Source of the DNA: Rhyacichthys aspro
Lineage: Eukaryota; Chordata; Actinopteri; Gobiiformes; Rhyacichthyidae
Direction of reading: 5' to 3'
Length of the DNA: 64,000 bases
NCBI GenBank assembly: GCA_036850595.1
Contig: CM072161.1
Coordinates: forward strand, 18,619,812 to 18,683,811
The notes under the pieces are model-generated. The model was not told the origin of the DNA, made no database searches, and saw only the letters and a list, made by a program, of their open reading frames with translations. The translations under genes and the position numbers were made by a program. Position 1 is the stretch's first letter, and every line of letters starts with the position of its first letter. Positions 24,054-33,390 of the stretch are shown piece by piece.

Positions 24054-25106
24054 ACTAATTTTAATTTAAATGAGCTAAACTGCACCATTTATTTTAGCTT
24101 TATAATATAATCTTGTGTAATTGTATTTGGTTGTTTTTTGCCTAATATTGTAAAAGAGCCTGTAATTATGAAGACATGAGTAGTTGCATCAGTTCCAAGG
24201 AGGAGTTGGTTGCCAAGCAACTGGTGAGAGCAGCCATGGTGACAATGAACCATGGCACCACACAGTTTGTGTAAAAAATAATACATTTTGGAAATTAAGA
24301 TGATGCAAGCCTCTTGGTGGTTTTCGCCCTTCAATTGAGCAAAAAGGCACTTCAGGTTACACCCAATAAATATTTCACTCGCAGTTCCTAAATTACTTTC
24401 TGGATTCCTGAACAAGCCAGCAGAAATATATCACCTATTTCGAAGCATTTTGTGATTAAAGTGATCTGGAATACTACACTGCCTTTTCAACAACTGGTCT
24501 GTTTTATTATTAGGAATATACAAAAATACACATTATGTCATTGTAAAGTATAGGTCGCCAAATGTAGAAATAGCATCTAAAAAAGTCTACCTCTGGAACA
24601 GTGTTAGAGATGCTGATTAAACTGTAAGCTGTAATATTATAATTTGTGTTAGCAACATGTTATTTTTCTAATTATACATATATATATATACATATATATA
24701 CACATATATATATATATGGATGAAAACAGGCTCTTTGGTTGCTAGACATGAAAAGCACAAGCTTTACCGAGTGAGCCATCGAGACGGACGGCACCAGACG
24801 GCACTCTGTTTATAAACACATCTAATATAAAGGATCATGACATGAGCATAATTTAACACATTGTGGGGCAGATGTAGCAGACTTTGTTTTGTTTCAAGCA
24901 AAAGTATCACCCTTACTGCCCTTTCTCTTTAACATTTCGGTCTTAATTTTTTTAGGGTTTGTTGGTAAATCAGCTGGTGGCTGCAGACGAGGTAATAATG
25001 TTGCTCAGTTCAATTTGACAGTGCAAATGTTGCCTGAGCAATGTGTTTCCACCCACAGCCCAGTCAAGGATGACTATTTCACTGCGGTGCAAAACAGTAG
25101 GGCCGT
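24054..25106. other. intergenic gap between convergent adgrg4 and adad2
   Basis: About 1 kb without a recognisable gene. It contains a TA/CA microsatellite and a weak tRNA-like stretch at about 24725-24780. Nothing else is recognised. Confidence 0.5.
24677..24718. repeat. (TA)n/(CA) microsatellite
   Basis: About 42 bp of alternating TATATA and CATATA. Confidence 0.85.
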
Positions 25107-25112
25107 TTTATT
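25107..25112 (-). terminator. adad2: possible polyadenylation signal of adad2
   Basis: TTTATT on the + strand, AATAAA on the - strand, about 125 bp past the adad2 stop. Confidence 0.45.
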
Positions 25113-25236
25113 TTTCTCAAACGCCTACACAGAATGAAAACAACAATATTTTACATAAAACTAAATCAAAGGGTATTTAGTGAACAGTAAACAAACTCTT
25201 AAGAGAAACTCAAACTTTTACATCTGTCCTATTCCT

Positions 25237-28200
25237 TCAAGCACTAAACAAGTCCACCAACTTTTTGGAGATCCAAGGACCTGCGTGGTTGTTCACAAAC
25301 TGTTGATTGACCAGCCCTTTTGCAGCTTGATAGAGTCCTGCGTCATCCTGAAAGAAACAAGACACTGTTAACAGCATCATGAACCACACCAGTCACAGAG
25401 TCCCACCACAGACTGAGCTCCACCACAGACCGAGTCCCACCACAGACCGAGCCCCACCACAGACCCTGCACCGAGCCCCACACAGACCCTGCTCCGGGAC
25501 ACACCACAGACCCTGCACCGGGACACACCACAGACCCTGCACCCGGGACACACCACAGACCCTGCACCGGGACACACCACAGACCCTGCTCCGGGACACA
25601 CCACAGACCGAGCCCCACCACAGACCCTGCACTGGGTCCCACCACAGACCCTGCTCCGAGCCTCACCACAGACCCTGCACTGGGTCCCACCACAGACCCT
25701 GCACCCGGGACACACCACAGACCCTGCTCCGAGCCCCACACAGACCCTGCACCGGGACACACCACAGACCCTGCACCGGGACACACCACAGACCCTGCAC
25801 CGGGACACACCACAGACCCTGCACCGGGACACACCACAGACCCTGGACTGGGACACACCACAGACCCTGGACTGGGACACACCACAGACCCTGCACCGGG
25901 ACACACCACAGACCCTGGACTGGGACACACCACAGACCCTGCACCCGGGACACACCACAGACCCTGCACCGAGCCCCACACAGACCCTGCACCGAGCCCC
26001 ACACAGACCCTGCACCGGGACACACCACAGACCCTGCACCGGGACACACCTTGGCGCCGTGGTACGTGGGGAGGTCCAGCAGGTAACTGTGGCCGCCCAG
26101 CTTTGCCACTTGGTGAAAGTAACTGTAGAAGGCTCTCTTACAAAGCCTGCTGGAGAAGCCGGGTCCACTCACAGAGGGGGATCTGGGAATAAAAACAACA
26201 CGGAACAAGCCTGTAAACATACATTATTTCAAAAGTTCACTTTAAAGTCAAAACAAAGCCTGAACTAAAGTATGTGGGTGTAGGTTTAGTCTGTTTAGAA
26301 AAGAGAAAAGAGAAAAAATCTGCTAAATCATTTGCATTTATATTTGGCTGACTGAAGTTTCTTTTGAAAACAACTGGAGTGTTTCTCTTTCTGTTTTTGT
26401 TGCGAGGAAATCTATGTTTATATTATATTTCTCAGTCTACATAAATCATTTCAAAATAAAAGACCTTTGGTGCAAACAATTGATTATTTGAGCTGCAAAA
26501 GCTTCACTTACAGTACATCAAAGGGTAATTATACAGGATTTCCAGGCGGATGTTTGAGGTTGAGTCACTTTGGTTTTGACTTGAGTCCAGCCACCATATA
26601 GTATATCTGTATTTTTGTTCTGTGAGCTGTAATTCACTGAAAGCTACTCTCTCTCATGTAAACAAGACGAAAATGATAAAAAAAACAATCAAAAGCATTT
26701 GGTTTGCATGTTGGATGTATTTAAGTGTACATTTTAAGGGTTTGATGTGTCCATATTTACATCCTCCTGACGATTTCCATGTTTTCTGTTCATTCTAAAT
26801 ATATATCTGACACATTTACGTCTTTTTATAGTACACCATTTTCAGAACACACCCTGACACCGAGTCACCTAGAGCTAATAGTTCAGACTGCAGGACACGA
26901 GATGAAACACACAGCAGCTGAGAGCAGAGCCAAGCAGCACGCCGATCTATTTTTGGCTGTAATCTCTGCTCAAGGACAAGACAGCCTCGAGCGGGAGCAG
27001 CATCTGTGTGGCAGTCGAGCTACTGGACATCAGCAGCCTCCAAAGCTGAGAGATGGCAGGGGCCCGAGGCCTGGCTGAGACTGTCAAACAAGCAAACTGC
27101 ATCAGCCTCTGCCAGCAGACTCTCACTCGCCGTCCCTGGCCCGGGCTGCACTCGAGTAAAACGAGGTGAACTAGAAAGGCCCTGGACATTAGACAGTAAT
27201 AGGGAGCAGTCTGTGCACAATACCCTCCATCTGTACCCTACCTTTCGACGATGAGCCCTTTGCTGCTGTCCAAAACTTCGATGTCTTTGTCTCCGAGGCT
27301 CCAGTTTATGCTGAGGTCATTATTTTTAGAAGACGGTGCCGGACCCACTTGGTCGCCACAGACAAAGAAGATGTTGTGTTTCTTGAAAGGTGGAGGTAGC
27401 AGCTCCTCCCATCCCTCGCCCAGTCGCTTGTTGGTGAGATCTGACACTTCCTCGTTTGACAGTTTCTGGCCACCTGAACACAGACAAAAGTGGAATTATT
27501 TATTTATTTGGATATATTTACACACATGTTTCATTGGTCCTGATGTGTAATATTTATCCTGCCATACAAATATCCTAAAAGCAGCCTTGTTACTTCCTTT
27601 GCAGTACATTTAGGTCAAGATGAGGTGCAAAAAGGGGCTAATGACTACCTCCTCTTACCTAGAACCATGCTGCAGATGTAGACTGGCTGAATAAAGTGGC
27701 TAAGCAGAGCCCCTTGGACCCCCATCACAGTCCAGCGGCACAGTTTGTCACTCCCGGACATGCAGCAGACTCTGGAGGCCCAAAGACTGGGGTCAAGGTA
27801 GGCTACGGGGATTAGCACCCCTTTAGCATGGTACTGCAGCTTCATGGAGGCCCAGTTGTAAGTTTCCCTTAAACACAGAATCATCATTTAGCTTTATTTT
27901 AGCACAAATCTCAGAAACAAAACCATATGTGCTAAAAAAAAAAAAAAAAAGGTTGCCAGATGTTGGGCAGGAACCTTACAAATACACTTGGACTAAACAA
28001 ACAACTAGAGACAATATGCTGTACTTGAAGTAGAAGTTTTTAGCGGCTCCCTCTGGAGACTGGTTGGCGTAAAGATGGAAGCTGATTTTAGGTTTAAGCT
28101 GAAGCTGGTGTCGGTCTGGGCTGCTCTCAAAAATACAGCTCTCATTCATCTTTGGATCAGGATCAAAGAAGAGAAGAAGTTGTTTGTACAGAAACCTAAA

Positions 28201-31200
28201 AACAGGAGCAAAAATACAATGATAAACTTGAGGAAATATAAAGGAATAAAAATATAAAGGCTTAAAGTTACACAGTGTAATAAAATTAACACAATCATTT
28301 AAGGCAGGGCTTTACAGTAACTTTGTCACTTGTTGTGTTGGTATTCCTGGTCAGATTCTTGGTCCCAGCAGTGACTCTGAGGTTAAATGGGTCGTCCAAT
28401 AACTTAAAGTTTGGAAGTTCGAGCCCAGCTTCCGTTCATACTGTTTTAAGTGTTTTCCTGCTTCTGATGTTTGTGAACGGATGCTTCATGAAAAAGTGCT
28501 TTTAATGTTAAGGTTAGGTACTATTGTTATATGGATTGTGCTACTTATTTAGCCGAAGCAGACAGTTTATCCTGGTTTAAGTGGTTTTATACTTACTTAC
28601 TTCCCTCTGGGCTTCTGTTTAGCATCTCAACATTAAAGAAGGATGTGAATTCAAGACTTATTTGTAGGTAACACCAGCAGTCTTTACCTTAGCAGAGCTC
28701 TTCTGGCGATGACAATGGCATGGCAGTCGTGGACCACTGTCCCGTTGTAGCAAAGCCACCTCTGGCAGCTTGAGGAGCCGGCTCCTAACGCCACGACCTT
28801 GTAATGATTACAGGGATTACCGGCAGTATCCAATACTTCTACAGAGAATAAAAAACAGGAAGTGTACATATGTAGAAGTCTCTTTAGCAGATTGTGAGAG
28901 CAGAAAAGGTCTAATTTAATCAAATAAAGGATCTGATCTTGCCTCTTATCAAGACAAATGCCGCCATGTTGCTCTTACAGCCTTGAAAATCAGGACACAT
29001 TTTCAAGAGGCTATCAAACTTATCGCTGCTTATTGCCACCATGTGATTCTTGTGCCAGTCTGTTCTCCAAGCTGCTTTAAAGAAAAAAAGGAAACTCAGA
29101 GCCCAGCAATTTGTGGTCATCAAAGAAATCATGAAAATCAGGAAAAGTCTATGCACAGAGAATGAGAATAACACTCAGAAAAGACTTGGACCAGTGCTCG
29201 TTGGATATGAAAAGACATCAGGCATCAACTTAAACAATATGGAGGATTGGACAAAGAGCGGCAATGAATAAAACTAAAACTGAAACTCAGTATTGTAACT
29301 CAACATATCACAACCTTGGACTAATTTTACCTCCACAAATACTGCCATATGAGCACTTAAATGACTGCAGAGTGTGTCTTTGTTCACCCACTTCTCTATA
29401 CTGGAAATATTTTACAGTAAATAAAGGCGATAAAAGTACTTGTTCAGCTGTATCTAGGTCAAATGTGATTCAGAGGAGAGACCAAGGCCTTTTAAAGTGG
29501 TCCCGGGTACAGCCTGCAGCACTACAGTACTCTTTTACTGGTACAAAAACATATACAGTATTGGTTAAAGGCTTGCAGCTTTTAGAGTCTTGAACTTCTT
29601 CACCTTCAGTCTTTGTGCTGTCTTTGTCCGGTTTCTTGAGCGTCATGCTCCGGTCGAGGACGACTTCTTCAACAGACAGAAGGCTTTCAGAGGGAGACAT
29701 TCCGGGCAGAGAGAGGGCATCATGGCCGTCATCGGAGTCTTCATCCTGAAAATAGACTATATTCTTATTAAAATTATAATGTATTTCCTGCCTGGGGCAC
29801 AACTTAAAAACGTTAACAAATGAAGAGATGATTGATCTGAAGGTAAACATAAACATGATGATGGGAAATTAATGAGACAAGACAGACAGCGCAGTCAGAA
29901 AACATTTGAAAATGATTTTTATCATGAACAGTTGAAGTGACAAAGACGATCTGATGTTAATTATCACAGAAGCTGAGCTCCTCAAGTTCACACCCGTCAT
30001 TTATTCACTCATTACTGAAGGTCGTCTGAACGGCACCTTTCATGTCGAGTAGTAAACGGCTTGAATTTAGCTCTTAAACGCTGACAGTTTAATGTTCTGT
30101 GATCAACATCATCATTTTAGTCTTTATTTTATGCATTGTAGAGTCTCAAAAGGACAAACTGAGCACTGCTGGAAGTAAAGCATTCGTGTTTCAGGCTTAA
30201 GATATCTATACAAATGTCATCTCTACATGGATTTGTTTCTATGTTTTGTTTTTTTGTAAAGTAAACTCATCATCTGACCTTTAGCTACAGGGTTTGTTTA
30301 TAGACAAGAGAATGTCCCTGTAGGGCTGCCATAGGTGCACACATGGTCCAGGACAGACATGTCCAAAGTAAGGCCCAGGGACAAATCATGGCACAAGGTG
30401 ACATTTTATGTGGCCCTCAGCTTCAGTGATAAAATGTATTGTTTATGGCTCCAACATCAGCAGCTTTATACAAACAGGTTCAATATACAACCTGTTCAAA
30501 TCCAACTAAAACCTGTTCAAATCCATCTAAAACCTGTTCAAATCCATCTAAAATCTGTTCAAATCAATCTTAAACCTGTTTAAATCCAACTAAAACCTGT
30601 TCAAATCAATCTTAAACCTGTTCAAATCCATCTAAAACCTGTTCAAATCCAACTACAACCTGTTCAAATCCATCTAAAACCTGTTCAAATCCATCTAAAA
30701 TCTGTTCAAATCAATCTTAAACCTGTTTAAATCCAACTAAAACCTGTTTAAATCAATCTTAAACCTGTTCAAATCCATCTAAAACCTGTTCAAATCCATC
30801 TAAAACCTGTTTAAATCAATCTTAAACCTGTTCAAATCCATCTAAAACCTGTTTAAATCCATCTAAAACCTGTTCAAATCAATCTTAAACCTGTTCAAAT
30901 CCATCTAAAACCTGTTCAAATCCAACTAAAACCTGTTCAAATCCATCTAAAACCTGTTCAAACCACAAAATCTGTTCAAATCATCAAACCTGTTTAAATC
31001 CATCTAAAACCTGTTTAAATCAATCTTAAACCTGTTCAAATCCATCTAAAACCTGTTCAAATCCATCTAAAACCTGTTCAAATCCAACTACAACCTGTTC
31101 AAATCCATCTAAAACCTGTTCAAATCCATCTAAAACCTGTTGAAATCCAACTAAAACCTGTTGAAATCCAACTAAAACCTGTTTAAATCCAACTAAACCT

Positions 31201-32732
31201 GTTCAAATCCAACCAAAACCTGTTCAAATCAAAATGTAAATGTATTCAAATTGTGTGAAAATGTATTTGTGCCTTGAGTTTAGAAAGTCACATTCACATT
31301 CATGTTTCCAGTTGTGGGAAATTGAGAGTTACCTCAGTTCCTCCAAAATCCAGTTTTAAATGTTTAGGCAGTGGACACCTCTCTTTAGATCTGGGTTTGT
31401 TCAAAGGGTTGATAAAAGCCTCTTTTGTCAAATGAACTCCTGAAGCAAGAGAATCTTCACAACCAGGGAAGTTTGCACTGAAAGAAAATAAGAAAAACAC
31501 AATTTACAAGATGAAATAAATGTAATGATGTAATTGTGACTGAAACCTGTTACAGACAAACTGGGTGTTATTTTAGTTTGTGATAAAAGTCGAAATAAAA
31601 CAAAAGCAGTCAGTATTTTGGTTTGGAGAGGACAATTAAAAGTTGAAATTAGCTCGTAGGGGCTGCAGAGGTTGGAAGGTGGAGCAGGAGCCTGTCATTT
31701 AGGGCCAAATGAGCTCCTCTTGTGCACTCATTAGAGACCTTAGAAACAACATGAACTGCTTAGCATCTGTTTACCTGCCCACTCACAAACCTCAGAGACA
31801 GACAATAACACATTAGTCTTTGTCAATTTATAGTATCAAAATAACCCTGACAGAAGGATTAAAAGCACAGTATCACTTGGTTTTGTGTGTTTTGTAACCA
31901 CATCTTTGTCCTAAAATGCATAAATTACAAACTTGTGATTGAGTGGCCCACAAATAAAGGAAATAATAAGAGCTGTGTTGTACTAAATCAGTATAAAGAC
32001 AATAACCAGCTCATAGACAACCTCACAGGCATCATTCACACAGTTAAAAGAGAAATTTACTGCTATCTTCAGATTATGCACCTTTATAACTTATTAAAGA
32101 GTCAAGAGTCAGCCACAGTAAAGTTAAATAACATGTTAGACCTTAGGAGATTCGTGGTGGACAGACTCAAAAGCCCACTATGTGTCAAAAGTGTCTCTTC
32201 CAAGTCAGGTCTTTGGCACATTGTCCGTGGTATTTAGGGTTAGACTGGAGCCAAGCCCCTGGTGGTGAAGCGTGTAGGCCCTTTCTCCGATTCCTAATAG
32301 TGGTGGAGGGCACAGATCTAACGGTGACAGGGACGGGAGGGCGAGTTGTGTTTTTAATTTCAATGATTCTAGCACGAGTAGCGCTTAAATATGTCCTGCG
32401 TTTACTCAAAAGACCATTAAGGCAGGTTATTTTATTACATATAACCCTCTAACCTCACTGATGTTCAATTTTAAAGTTAAGAAATGATCCTAGGACGTCA
32501 GACTTAGGTAACAGTGAAAGGTAAAGATGCAGACTTTTTCATTTTATCCACTGAGGTCTGATTTATTACGAGCGGTGTTTCCAAACCTGAATCCAGTGGC
32601 TCCAGCAGGATCTGAAGTCTCCTCCAGATGCTGCTGGATGTGACGATGGGGCAGGGTTGTATCATAGTCTGGGAGGTGTCTAAAATTGGGAGCACCTCTC
32701 CTCAGACTGTGCTTGAACCGTCCGTCCGACAT
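25237..32732 (-). CDS. adad2: adenosine deaminase domain-containing protein 2-like
   Basis: Ten coding exons on the - strand: 32587-32732, 31333-31477, 29604-29745, 28943-29074, 28688-28838, 28025-28195, 27659-27867, 27242-27473, 26050-26182, 25237-25347. They total 1572 nt, 523 aa plus stop, and every junction is in phase. Residues 1-144 are low-similarity and acidic; no double-stranded-RNA-binding domain was recognised. The ADAR-type deaminase fold runs from about 145 to the end: YKVVALGAGSSSC, VHDCHAIVIARRALLR, FLYKQLLLFF, MSGSDKLCRWTVMGVQGALL, NDLSINWSLGDKDIEVLD, RLCKRAFYSYF. Relative to active ADARs the proton-shuttle Glu is I230 and the zinc Cys are E287 and G334; only H228 remains. Loss of these residues and the overall wording match ADAD2 better than ADAD1. 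By family knowledge ADAD proteins act in male germ-cell RNA granules without deaminating RNA. Start: first ATG of exon one, context AAACATGT, MSDGRFKHSL. Confidence 0.88.
25425..26048. repeat. 24-bp minisatellite in last adad2 intron
   Basis: About 26 tandem copies of a 24-bp unit beginning CACCACAGACCCTGCACCGG and ending GACA. Variants are CTGCTCCGG, CTGGACTGG, CTGCACCCGGGACA (one extra base) and shortened CGAGCCCCACA. The left quarter (25400-25500) is degenerate and the centre (25750-25830) is nearly perfect. It fills most of the 702-bp intron between the last two adad2 coding exons and abuts the 5' splice site at 26049. Because 24 is a multiple of three and the unit lacks stops, several frames are open on both strands; these are not genes. 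Confidence 0.95.
28941..28942 (-). other. adad2: GC-AG 5' splice site in adad2
   Basis: The exon ending 28943 reads AAGAG followed by GCAAGATC, with no usable GT nearby. Using GC leaves one base, which joins the next exon (28838, after TTCTCTGTAG) to give LIREVLDTAG in frame, aligning with the ADAD2 family. GC-AG introns are a known minor class. Confidence 0.7.
30270..30335 (+). repeat. dispersed repeat Q fragment
   Basis: CAGGGTTTGTTTATAGACAA, GAATGTCCCTGTAGGGCTGC. Similar text recurs near 36830-36910, 53650-53720 (reverse sense) and 60580-60630. Class unknown. Confidence 0.4.
30345..31255 (+). mobile_element. 21-bp-array element, copy D (adad2 intron 2)
   Basis: Left end GACATGTCCAAAGTAAGGCC resembles hAT termini. 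After about 125 bp of element sequence an array of roughly 36 units of 21 bp (ATCCATCTAAAACCTGTTC, ATCAATCTTAAACCTGTTTA variants) runs from 30475 to about 31232. The right block seen in copies A, B, C and E is missing. The array lies about 80 bp downstream of adad2 exon 2 (31333-31477) in transcript order. Its higher regularity than copy C suggests recent homogenisation. Confidence 0.7.
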
Positions 32733-33292
32733 GTTTCCCAAATCCTCTGGAAAATTGAGACATATTTGGGTTTTAACAAGGTGGATACAAACAATTTCTA
32801 TATTTTACACAAAATATAACATTAGTTCTCTTTAAGCAGTACTTTTATTGTTATTACCATTATTCTTCCACCAAAATTGATTAGTATTAGTATTTTTTTT
32901 TGTATTACGTTGCTTTTAACCGAATGCCCCTGAAAGTCACATTATTAGCTACATTCAAGGCTATTTCATCAATTTAACAAAATCTCAATAAATGCATACT
33001 TTAAATGAGTATATGTGCAATAATTTCCGCTTACAATACACACAAAAAAGCATAACTTAACGCTAATTACCTGGCTTATCTAAATCTAACCTCAGTAAAA
33101 AACAAAAAAGCCGAAATTCATGTTAGCTTCTTTTAGCGTTAGCTTTTAGCAACGTGTTTTTAGCCACATTTTGAAAACACCGCGGACTGTACAAAACAAC
33201 AGGTATAATGTGCAGTTTTATATTTCATATTCGAACGAAATTAGTTGAATTACCTGCTAAAAATGCTGATGTATGTTTGTTTTAGGGCTCAC

Positions 33293-33390
33293 CTTTGGCT
33301 CAGAGGAGGGCGCTGTGTTGAAAAGCCACAAAAGAGAGAAGAAAGTGTGCAGCTGCAAAAGTAGTGCTGAAACTTACATATTACTCTCTT
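33293..33390 (-). other. adad2: probable 5'UTR exon of adad2 (start uncertain)
   Basis: On the - strand CTGAGCCAAAG is followed by GTGAGCCC, a good donor at 33292, and the first coding exon is preceded by CAATTTTCCAG ending at 32747 with a 14-base leader before the ATG. The intervening intron would be about 546 bp. The 5' limit and promoter cannot be seen. Confidence 0.4.

Noticed and set aside
24725..24785. tRNA-like stretch on the - strand (TGGCTCACTCGGTAAAGC)
   Set aside because: Only an A-box-like start is present; no cloverleaf, anticodon arm or B box could be drawn. At most a decayed tRNA-derived SINE.
25343..26220. Long open frames on both strands across the 24-bp repeat array
   Set aside because: They follow from a stop-free unit whose length is a multiple of three and lie inside an adad2 intron; the non-repeat ends belong to adad2 exon sequence.
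32180..32452. 90-codon frame in the first adad2 intron
   Set aside because: A 74-codon frame on the other strand overlaps it, no homology is recognised and adad2 exon 1 and 2 join in phase without it.
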